Origin: Poriferisodalis sp965208485
Lineage (GTDB): Bacteria > Actinomycetota > Acidimicrobiia > Acidimicrobiales > Poriferisodalaceae
Direction of reading: 5' to 3'
DNA: 64,000 nt
Assembly: GCF_965208485.1 (NCBI RefSeq)
Contig: NZ_OZ242344.1
Span: 3,100,001-3,164,000 of the forward strand
Each line of letters begins with the position of its first letter. Position 1 is the stretch's first letter. A program made the position numbers and the translations under genes. The notes below the pieces were generated by a model. The model made no database searches. It saw only the letters and a list, made by a program, of their open reading frames with translations, and was not told the origin of the DNA. Below, one piece after another: positions 44,801 through 51,169 of the stretch.

Positions 44801-45567
44801 CGGCGAGGCGGGTGTCGGATGGTTCTGATTTCTCTCGTATCGGGGGCGCTACGCGGGTGGAGACTGCTGCGGGCATCGCGCGTCGGATTCTGGGGGCGCC
44901 GGGTGCCGGCAGTGCCGGTGCGACGTTGTTCGTCGCGAATGGGTGGCGTTCTCCTGACATCAGCGTGGCGGCTGCGCTGTCCGCGCAGGAGGAGCGTTCG
45001 GCGATTCTCTATACCGCTGCGGACGGGAGTCTGGCTGGGGCGACTGCGGAGTTGATCGCTGAGTACCGTCCGGCGCGGGTGGTGGTGGTCGGCGGTGTGG
45101 CGGTGGTGGATGTCGGCATCGAGGAGGAGATCGCTGAGTTGGTGCCTGATGCGGGCGTCGAGCGCGTCGCCGGGGCTGATCGCACCGGCACCGCGGCCGG
45201 CGCGGTGCGCGAGTCGCTGGGCCTGCCCGGCAGCCGTCCTGCGGGCTCGCAGGTGTTCATGCTGGCGAACGGCTGGCGTCCGCCTGATGTCATGATGGCT
45301 GCCGTGCTGAGCGCGCGTACGCCTGATTCCTATGTGCTGTTCGCCCCGCAAGCGGACCGCAGCGAGCTCACCGACGAGACCGTCTCGGTGCTGTGGAACT
45401 ACCCGCCGAGCCGCATCGTGCTCGTCGGCGGCAGCGAAGTCATCTCCGAGCGGATGCGCGACAACGTCCGCATCGCCGCCCCGGACGCACGCATCTCGCG
45501 CCTCAGCGGACCCACACGAGTCGAAACCGCCGCCGCCGTCGCACGCAGAATCCTCGGCACCCCGTAG
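41848..45567 (+). CDS. Secreted S41-like protein with cadherin and three CW_binding_2 repeats, copy 2
   Basis: 1239 aa from GTG 41848. The architecture is the same as the gene before it: signal peptide (AALAAFALATLAIVIVPTQA), PDZ-like segment (AADMAGLQVGDFITRFVTDV), S41 fold, Ig-like region, cadherin, linker and three CW_binding_2 repeats. The N-terminal 450 residues are only moderately similar to copy 1, but the C-terminal half is virtually identical. The S41 active-site segment reads TEGTAE, with no serine at all, so it is probably a non-catalytic binding domain. A (DMADMG)n run from an 18-bp repeat lies before the cadherin domain and is absent from copy 1. It is convergent with the RCC1 gene. 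Confidence 0.85.
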   Translation: MRFRTTRRLAALAAFALATLAIVIVPTQAAAQSPQSRSTVPAECRSTTTVPEDFLMLCVAFHLIVDEHFDIDPDESSDERAEQIAQLAAAAVSGVQNASLDQRTSGTAPECYAPHAAFEAVCDEIDQVLDTVRAVLVATDAMLAFFDDIETDRLTVPELIVFRATISRAVKSVELGMQDEFADEYGRPCSIYDPPSIWLNCAWYVASVDAGGAADMAGLQVGDFITRFVTDVGAADEVERIPVGGSHGCPPWWDLEDRYIEPIDIRIDVVRDEEPLTFDVNGMEYTMPAAFGLVADSGTSKVGYIKVNSMERDTVYHPPRQLDENGLPRDDIALFQLILSDQIENDAIDELILDLRGTYSNNRSGMRHIAAAFLGDEVDVGSMMWRPQTGTESRFARFQTSGGHLAGDFDDLPVVVLVDAGTEGTAEWLAYVLQQYERAFFVGAATSGAFALPLSNLTGVYADDGSSIGAVRIPIGRYTGPNSAMPSRVEPHRWFLHGECASSPTEFVDAVFDAVSAQAVCIEITSQPMSVSYMTGEVITVTVTIDDIVSVDTAGGVPYLGLQVGPNLRQAAHATTTHADGRTLLTFDYTVVDEGDDDGVSLPADPITLNGGTLDTGDFFQLDADLSYAALDDNLHHTVRGSSTANMAPLFVRPVVEFDVLEHGLAPSADVSCMGVEEEVTEFEISEHASVGTLIGPPFIALDDDPVTFSLESELAGMPSETDMADMGDMADMGDMADMGDMADDVIGLPLAIDVSSGQLRTSALLDHESLPVIPVTVVATDSLGAQSRLDIVVTVVDENDDGEFWLSSTMPRVSVPLTAELFDQDDDVVVSSWAWERSQDGDVWEAVDGEAESDEPLESRYVPGGADLGHFLRATVVYEDEFGGPYTLSAVSAGVVGAPPADGAVVPVGDVVTGEAILIMANGWRPPDIAAAAALSAHTEGSAVFYTAGDRLSEAARDLLADYRPAEVVTVGGTAAVSLTAFATARRVSDGSDFSRIGGATRVETAAGIARRILGAPGAGSAGATLFVANGWRSPDISVAAALSAQEERSAILYTAADGSLAGATAELIAEYRPARVVVVGGVAVVDVGIEEEIAELVPDAGVERVAGADRTGTAAGAVRESLGLPGSRPAGSQVFMLANGWRPPDVMMAAVLSARTPDSYVLFAPQADRSELTDETVSVLWNYPPSRIVLVGGSEVISERMRDNVRIAAPDARISRLSGPTRVETAAAVARRILGTP
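44014..44079 (+). repeat. 18-bp tandem repeat (3.5 units)
   Basis: GACATGGCTGACATGGGT is repeated, coding for DMADMG, inside copy 2 only. The units are identical. The Asp/Met-rich loop sits between the Ig-like and cadherin regions. Confidence 0.9.
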
Positions 45568-45574
45568 AAACCAG
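44098..45574 (+). repeat. 1.48-kb direct repeat, copy 2
   Basis: Partner of 40291-41767. The abrupt left border, just before TTGGCGATTGATGTGTCG, is in mid-gene, where two otherwise diverged genes become identical. This is the pattern expected of gene conversion or a recent partial duplication. Confidence 0.92.
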
Positions 45575-45666
45575 GCCGTCCGATGTCATAGCGCCGTGCG
45601 CCGTCGGATAGCGTCGTGCGCCGTCGGATGCAGATGCACAGCGTCGGCTTGGCGTCGGCTATTGGG

Positions 45667-47880
45667 CTAGCGCCGGTCTTCGCTCTTGCAGTCGACGCAG
45701 CCGGCCCACGAGTCCTCCAAAGGCGGCGACGTTTGACCGTGGCGGTCCCGTCCCCAGCATGCGACAGTCCCGTCATCTCGAAGCCCGCAAGAATGAGCGC
45801 CGATGGACACTGCGGCAAACGGGCCTGGCGGCGGGGACGCCCCGTTGTCGTAGTCCAGGCCCCAGCATGCGACAGTCCGGTCAGTGCGAACGCCGCACGC
45901 GAACGGCGCGTATGCATACACTTCAGCGAAGTAATCCGAAGGCGGCGATGCTTCGCCGAAGTCGTCCCGGCCCCAGCACAAGGCGGCCCCGTCAGTGCGG
46001 ACGCCGCACGAGTAAAAGCTCCTCAGAGACATGGTCGTGAAGGTGCCCGAAGGCGGCGACGTCTGGCCATACGTGTCCCCGCCCCAGCAGGCGACCGTCC
46101 CGTCAGTGCGAATAGCGCACGAATGATCGTTTCCTGAGTACACGGACGTGAAGGTGCCCGAAGGCGGCGACGTCTGGCCATCTTCATTCGAGCCCCAGCA
46201 GGCGATCGTTTTGTCGGTGCGAATGGCGCACGAATGCCCCAAGCCTGCCGACATTGCTGTGAAGGTGCCCGAAGGCGGCGACGACTGGCCATACTCATTC
46301 AAGCCCCAGCAGGCGATCGTTTTGTCGGTGCGAATGGCGCAATGGAACCCTCCGCCTTTGAAGATGGGAGCGGTGAAGGTGCCCGAAGACGGCGACGTCT
46401 GGCCATCTTCATTCGAGCCCCAGCAGGCGATCGTTTTGTCGGTGCGAATGGCGCACGCAGAGCTGGTGCCTGCGGTCACCGAGGTGAAGCTGCCTGGCGG
46501 CGGGGATGATTGGCCGTAGTAGTTCCAGCCCCAGCAGGCGAGCGTCTCGTCAGCGCGAATGCCGCATGTGTGGTGCAAGCCGACCGACAGCGAAACGAAT
46601 CTGTCGGCTGCCAGCTCTGAGTCGCCGGCCGGCGCAGCACCCGTATCCGCGGCCGCAGGCCCGGTGCCGGTCTGGCCGGTCTGGCCGGTGCTGTCGGCTT
46701 GGGTCGCAGGCTCGGTGCCGGTCTGGCCGGTGCTGTCGGCTTGGGTCCTATCGTCGGCGCCGGGTTCCACGGTCTCGGTGATGGCAGGCCCGGTGTCGGT
46801 CTGGTCGGCTTGGCCGGTGCTGTCGGCTTGGGTCCTATCGTCGGCGCCGGGTTCCACGGTCTCGGTGATGGCAGGCTCGGTGTCGGTCTGGTCGGCTTGG
46901 CCGGTGCTGTCGGCTTGGGTCCTATCGTCGGCGCCGGGTTCCACGGTCTCGGTGATGGCAGGCTCGGTGTCGGTCTGGTCGGCTTGGCCGGTGCTGTCGG
47001 CTTGGGTCCTATCGTCGGCGCCGGGTTCCACGGTCTCGGTGATGGCAGGCTCGGTGTCGGTCTGGCCGGTCCGGTCTGTCCGGTCGGTGTTGTCGGTGTT
47101 GCCGGTGTTGCCGGTCTGGGTGTCTGTCCGGTCGGTGCTGTCGGCTTGGGCCGTATCGTCGTCGGCGGACTCGGCGCCAGTCCGGTCGGCGACATCGGGC
47201 GGTGCTGATCCCGTTTCGTTGAGGCTGGTGTCTGCGCGGTCGTCGGATGCTGTTTCTGAGAGTGGGACGGCATCGGCTGCTGTCCGGTCCGAGCCGGGCG
47301 ACCCGATCGGATCCTGCTGAGAGGGTCCTGCCTGCTGTGCCGGATCGACACCGCCCTCAGCCGCGTCCCCGGCGGCCTCGACCCGCGTGCCAGGTGGCGA
47401 GGCAACCTCGGACTGCGCTGTCGGGCCTCCCGCCCACAGCAACAGCAGCGCTGCGCCCCAAGCGACCACCGCCGACAGCGCCGCTGCATCGCGCACCGCA
47501 TTCGCTCGCCCAGACAGCACGGCCTTCCGAGAACTGTTCCCGTCTGCGTCTCTGTGCCCGTGCGCAGGATCGCCCAGCGGGTCTGAGGCCCATCCGCCGT
47601 CTGTTCCGCGTCGGCTCGCAGGATCGCCCAGCGGGTCTGAGGCCCATCCGCCGTCTGTTCCGCGTCGGCTCGCAGGATCGTCCAATGGGTCTGAGGCCCA
47701 TCCGCCGTCTGTTCCGCGTCGGCTCGCAGGATCGCCCAGCGGGTCTGAGGCCCATCCGCCGTCTGTTCCGCGTCGGCTCGCAGGATCGCCCAGCGGGTCT
47801 GAGGCCCATCCGCCGCCCGCACTGCGGCGACGCGCCGATTGCGGATCGTCGTCGCCGTCCGACTCCCAACCGCTGATCAC
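45667..47880 (-). CDS. Membrane-anchored RCC1-repeat protein
   Basis: 737 aa from GTG 47880. The cytoplasmic tail has five 18-aa repeats (GGWASDPLGDPASRRGTD), then SRKAVLS and one helix (AAALSAVVAWGAALLLLWAG), so the rest is outside. A Thr/Asp-rich stalk has four 29-aa units containing QADQTDTEPAITETVEPGAD (87-bp DNA repeats, 46735-47060). The C-terminal half has eight RCC1-type blades (CAIRTDKTIACWGSNEDGQ), likely a beta-propeller with conserved Cys pairs. Tail, anchor and the following GGPTAQSEVASP are shared with the metzincin at 25594, as is the upstream region. No enzyme motif is seen, so ligand binding at the surface is inferred. Confidence 0.85.
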   Translation of the reverse strand: MISGWESDGDDDPQSARRRSAGGGWASDPLGDPASRRGTDGGWASDPLGDPASRRGTDGGWASDPLDDPASRRGTDGGWASDPLGDPASRRGTDGGWASDPLGDPAHGHRDADGNSSRKAVLSGRANAVRDAAALSAVVAWGAALLLLWAGGPTAQSEVASPPGTRVEAAGDAAEGGVDPAQQAGPSQQDPIGSPGSDRTAADAVPLSETASDDRADTSLNETGSAPPDVADRTGAESADDDTAQADSTDRTDTQTGNTGNTDNTDRTDRTGQTDTEPAITETVEPGADDRTQADSTGQADQTDTEPAITETVEPGADDRTQADSTGQADQTDTEPAITETVEPGADDRTQADSTGQADQTDTGPAITETVEPGADDRTQADSTGQTGTEPATQADSTGQTGQTGTGPAAADTGAAPAGDSELAADRFVSLSVGLHHTCGIRADETLACWGWNYYGQSSPPPGSFTSVTAGTSSACAIRTDKTIACWGSNEDGQTSPSSGTFTAPIFKGGGFHCAIRTDKTIACWGLNEYGQSSPPSGTFTAMSAGLGHSCAIRTDKTIACWGSNEDGQTSPPSGTFTSVYSGNDHSCAIRTDGTVACWGGDTYGQTSPPSGTFTTMSLRSFYSCGVRTDGAALCWGRDDFGEASPPSDYFAEVYAYAPFACGVRTDRTVACWGLDYDNGASPPPGPFAAVSIGAHSCGLRDDGTVACWGRDRHGQTSPPLEDSWAGCVDCKSEDRR
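46735..47060 (-). repeat. 87-bp minisatellite in the stalk (four units)
   Basis: Four nearly identical 87-bp units each code for 29 Asp/Thr/Glu-rich residues of the extracellular stalk. A change in unit number would lengthen or shorten the stalk in frame. Confidence 0.85.
47555..47820 (-). repeat. 54-bp minisatellite in the cytoplasmic tail (five units)
   Basis: Five 54-bp units code for GGWASDPLGDPASRRGTD. The metzincin gene carries a related 54-bp repeat in the same place with two to three units. Confidence 0.85.
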
Positions 47881-47939
47881 GAACGTCTCATGATCACGTA
47901 CGTCTCATCAAAGCGACGCCATCAACAATCATCCCGGCC

Positions 47940-48041
47940 CGCGCCCGGCAGCGCAGCGCCGGTCTGAGCACGCCGGAATCGACACACACGTTCCACGATA
48001 TCGACAATTTCAGCACGCCGAATCCTGATGCCAGCACCGCA
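47940..48041 (-). promoter_or_regulatory. Upstream block shared with the metzincin gene
   Basis: The 393 bp between 47881 and 48273 contain no credible gene. About 100 bp match 25423-25523 on the opposite strand, including the equivalents of GCTGGCATCAGGATTCGG and TATCGTGGAACGTGTGTGTC. It probably contains the promoter of the RCC1 gene. Confidence 0.5.
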
Positions 48042-48214
48042 CGAGCCATCCCGTAGACCGGTCGCACCTCGATGAGTGGGCGGCCAGGCCGGCGATGATC
48101 GGGAAGCCGTGTCCGGGGCCGATGGAGCTAACCTCCTTGGCATCGCCCGCTTGGATTGCTGGAGGGCGCGGATGCTGCAGTCGAGTGCATGGTGCAGAGT
48201 CTCCCCTGACGCAG

Positions 48215-48302
48215 GCGCGCCAAGCGTGTGCGGGCTGTGGCAGCGACGGTATTCGCCGGCCCCGAGTCAGAAGATGCGCGCCAAGCGTGTGCGGGCTGTG
48301 GT
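48215..48302 (+). repeat. Pair of 26-bp direct repeats around the start codon
   Basis: GCGCGCCAAGCGTGTGCGGG, plus CTGTGG, occurs at 48215-48240 and again at 48277-48302, directly after the ATG at 48274. The second copy codes for RAKRVRAV of the signal peptide. It looks like a small duplication of the gene start. Confidence 0.85.
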
Positions 48303-50688
48303 GTGTGTGGTGTTGGCGGGTGGGTTGTTGTGGTCGGCTGCGGGGCCTGTGTCGGCGCAGGGTGAGGGCAGCGGTGATGGTGTGGTGCTGGCGGTGGCCA
48401 ACGAGTCGTCGTTGTCCGACATCGGTGTGGGAGCGATGTTGGTGGCGTCTGGGGAGGCTGATGCGTTGGTGCTTTCTTCGGGAGCCGATGCTCTGGGCGA
48501 GGACGCGCAGCGTGTGGTGGAGCGTGCCGTGTTCGGCGGTGTGGAGGGCGGTGTGTCGGGGGTGATTCTGGTGGGCGGTGCTGCGGTGCTGTCCGAGACG
48601 CTGCGGTGGCAGGTCATGTCGCTGGCGTCTGGGGCGACGGTCGAGCGGTTGTCGGGCGCGACTCGTATCGAGACTGCTGCTGCGGCAGCACGGCGGGCCT
48701 TGGGAAGTCCCGGCGAGGCCGGGGAGGTCGAGATCGCGCTGGCCAACGGCTGGTCGCTGGCTGATGTGGGCGCGGCTGCGGGCTTGGTGGCTGCGGGCGG
48801 CGCTGACGCTGTGCTGTACACGGACCGCGACGTGCTGGCGGGCGGCGCTGAGTCGCTGCTGAGCGACTATTGGGTCTCGAGGCTGTTCGTGGTCGGCGGG
48901 ACTGCCGCGGTCTCCGCGGGGCTGCGTGCCGATGCCGTGGCCGCGGCCGGCGCCGAGGTTCGCAGCAGGCGCCTCGCCGGCGCTGCGCGTGAGCACACCG
49001 CCGCCGAGGTCGCCAATGCGGCAGCGGGCGAGTGCGTCGCTGCGGCGGTCATCGCCAACGGCCATTCCCCCGTCGACGTCGGCACAGCGGCCGCGCTGGC
49101 TGCTGCGCTGGGCGACAGCGTGGTGCTGTACGCGGCGTCGCCGCACGACGCTGGGCAGCCTGCTCATTACGCAGTCGTCGACCTCGCGCCGCAGCAGATC
49201 ATCCTCATCGGCAGCACCGACGCCCTCAGCGACACCGTCAAGACCCAGCTGCCCGGCGGGCGCACCGCCACCCGCATCAGCAGCACCCACCAAGCAGCAC
49301 AACATGCCTTGCAAGGACCCAGCAACAGCTGCAACACCGAAGACGACGTATTCGACCGCAGCGGTCTCACACTCGCCGGTGCCGACAAGCGTGCCGACAT
49401 CCATGTGTCATGGCAGTTGATCGACCCCTTCATTGCCGGCGAGTTGGGCGGCATCCGGATCGAGTGGCGCGCCGGTAATCAGGAATACGACAGCACACGG
49501 CGCCGTGTAGTCCCTTCGACGATGCAGCAGCACACCATCAGCGGCCTCGAATATGGCGCCGAGTACCATGTCCGTGCCAGCGCCATGATTTCGGACGACG
49601 TTGCGATAGCAGTCCTCGAGGGCACAGCGCGGACGCTGTCGTACAAGAGCTGGATCGAGAAGAACGTCATCGATCCTCGTGTCGCAGCCAATCCGTGGCT
49701 GCGCGAAGCATGGTACGAATACCCGCTGCCGGCTCGGATCCATGCCGTGGCCCACCCCGAGTACAAACACGGCGCCGGGCTCTACTTCTCTGTGCCGCCT
49801 GCAATCTCGATGAGGCATGACTACCGGCACGCCCACAATGTCATCCTGCACGAGCTGGGGCATCACTACTCGCTGCATCCCCACATTCATTCCGACGATC
49901 CTCAGCGGAAGCTGGGGATCGCCGCGCTGTGGCTGTACATGCTTGAGAGGAGGACCGTCACGAATGACTCCTACTCACACGGAGAAGCAGTCGCGGATTA
50001 CCTCGCCTCGTACACGGTTCACGGCTGCGACAAACTGCCTCGCAGCGGCAGGTATCCCGAGTTCGGGCGCGAGGCTGCCTGCGCGTTCATGACGAGCCTC
50101 AGCAACGGAGAGATGCCGCAGTGGTTCCTGGACCGCTACACCAGCCACGGGACCATGAGAAGCATCGACCTCGACGAACTGTGGGCCGACCTCAAGCTGC
50201 TCCGCCTCGACGGCGGCATCTGGCAGATCGTCGAGCACTTGAAACACCTCTTCGGCGGCTACTGCTCACATGAGGAAGGCCGCGGCGCCATGTGGGTCAC
50301 CGCGCTCAAGCACCGCGGGCCGCCGCCCAAGAACCCGTGGGTGGACGGCGGCTGCAAGAACCGCGTGCCCCAAGACGTCCAAGCCGGCCCGGGCGGCGCC
50401 GGCGCCATCGAGGTGTCCTGGGCCGGCCCGCTGTACCAGACCACACCCGACATCAATGCCTACACCGTGCAATGGAAGACCGCCGGCCAGAACTACGACA
50501 CGACCCGCCAAGCCATCCTCACGGTGCCACTCCATTACTTCGGCACGACAAGCCACACCATCTCAGGACTGAGCCCGGGGGTCAGCTACAGCATCCGGAT
50601 AACGGCGGTCAACTCCTCCAACCCGACACGCGACACCGACAGCGACCGACGCCGACGAACCGCCGAGACAACCGCAACAGCCGGCTAG
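48274..50688 (+). CDS. Secreted HExxH metallopeptidase with CW_binding_2 and FN3 domains
   Basis: 804 aa from ATG 48274 (upstream in-frame codons look untranslated). The signal peptide VRAVVCVVLAGGLLWSAAG ends near VSA|QGE. Three N-terminal CW_binding_2 repeats (up to about residue 345) are followed by an FN3 domain, then a peptidase domain with HELGHHYSLH (zinc motif at residues 526-530) and, about 45 residues later, HGEAVADYLASY, whose Glu may be the third ligand, as in gluzincins. A second FN3 domain (VQWKTAGQNYDTTR to GLSPGVSYSIRITAV) ends the protein. Here the wall-binding repeats are at the N-terminus, unlike the five other such proteins in the window. The TAG stop lies in the CTAG target of an inserted element. 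Confidence 0.85.
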   Translation: MRAKRVRAVVCVVLAGGLLWSAAGPVSAQGEGSGDGVVLAVANESSLSDIGVGAMLVASGEADALVLSSGADALGEDAQRVVERAVFGGVEGGVSGVILVGGAAVLSETLRWQVMSLASGATVERLSGATRIETAAAAARRALGSPGEAGEVEIALANGWSLADVGAAAGLVAAGGADAVLYTDRDVLAGGAESLLSDYWVSRLFVVGGTAAVSAGLRADAVAAAGAEVRSRRLAGAAREHTAAEVANAAAGECVAAAVIANGHSPVDVGTAAALAAALGDSVVLYAASPHDAGQPAHYAVVDLAPQQIILIGSTDALSDTVKTQLPGGRTATRISSTHQAAQHALQGPSNSCNTEDDVFDRSGLTLAGADKRADIHVSWQLIDPFIAGELGGIRIEWRAGNQEYDSTRRRVVPSTMQQHTISGLEYGAEYHVRASAMISDDVAIAVLEGTARTLSYKSWIEKNVIDPRVAANPWLREAWYEYPLPARIHAVAHPEYKHGAGLYFSVPPAISMRHDYRHAHNVILHELGHHYSLHPHIHSDDPQRKLGIAALWLYMLERRTVTNDSYSHGEAVADYLASYTVHGCDKLPRSGRYPEFGREAACAFMTSLSNGEMPQWFLDRYTSHGTMRSIDLDELWADLKLLRLDGGIWQIVEHLKHLFGGYCSHEEGRGAMWVTALKHRGPPPKNPWVDGGCKNRVPQDVQAGPGGAGAIEVSWAGPLYQTTPDINAYTVQWKTAGQNYDTTRQAILTVPLHYFGTTSHTISGLSPGVSYSIRITAVNSSNPTRDTDSDRRRRTAETTATAG

Positions 50689-50780
50689 CAGTGTGTCGCA
50701 GTGTTCTTCCGGGCATCATGCATTCTGCGGCGTGGCGTCCGTGAACCGGCGATTTCGGCAATTGCTCAGCAGTCTCCTAG
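50685..50780. mobile_element. CTAG-flanked element, chimeric ends (96 bp)
   Basis: The left part (CTAGCAGTGTGTCGCAGTG, TTCTTCCGGGCATCATGCA) matches the element at 17245. The right part (GGCGATTTCGGCAATTGCTC, ending AGTCTCCTAG) matches the element at 59360. Its two ends therefore do not pair with each other, and it looks like a recombinant of two element types. Confidence 0.7.
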
Positions 50781-50954
50781 TGTCCCGAGTGGCTAGTTAG
50801 TCGTGTTTTAGTGTCCGTTGCGCCATCATGGGGTCTTGGTCGATGATCGGAGCCTGGGTGGGTGTTCGACGGTAACGGCCGGTGGTGCTGAGCGACGGCG
50901 AGCGCGAGACGCTGGTGCCGCTATGTGCAACGAATTCCTCACTCGGGACACTAG
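50777..50954. mobile_element. CTAG-flanked element with IS630-like transposase remnant (178 bp)
   Basis: The terminal repeats CTAGTGTCCCGAGTG are perfect for 15 bp. Inside, one frame (50876-50930) reads RPVVLSDGERETLVPL, resembling the N-terminus of IS630-type transposases, which insert at CTAG. It is probably an internal-deletion derivative of such an IS. Confidence 0.6.
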
Positions 50955-51058
50955 GAGGGTGGTCGGAAAAAGGGGATCTTGCCGACACAGCAAGTCCCTG
51001 ACCTGCGGGTTTGCATCTGACAAACGCCGAAACAGCGGCTTTCCGACCAGCCTCCTAG
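50951..51058. mobile_element. CTAG-flanked MITE-like element (108 bp), copy A
   Basis: The ends CTAGGAGGGTGGTCGGAAA and, on the other strand, CTAGGAGGCTGGTCGGAAA match at 18 of 19 bases. There is no coding capacity. The same element lies inverted at 58678-58785 as part of the large inverted repeat. It abuts the previous element, sharing a CTAG. Confidence 0.8.
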
Positions 51059-51169
51059 CCGACTGGTCAGAAACGGGGGTCTTGCCGAAACCGCGCCCAG
51101 CGCCCCGGCGAGTCCGCCTGGTGCCGGGTTGCGTCTTGTCATGGGGGTGCTGGTTTGGGCGGCGGCTTC

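Noticed and set aside
48076..48273. Extended N-terminus of the HExxH peptidase
   Set aside because: The 66 upstream codons include one copy of a duplicated 26-mer and would hide the signal peptide. ATG 48274 fits.
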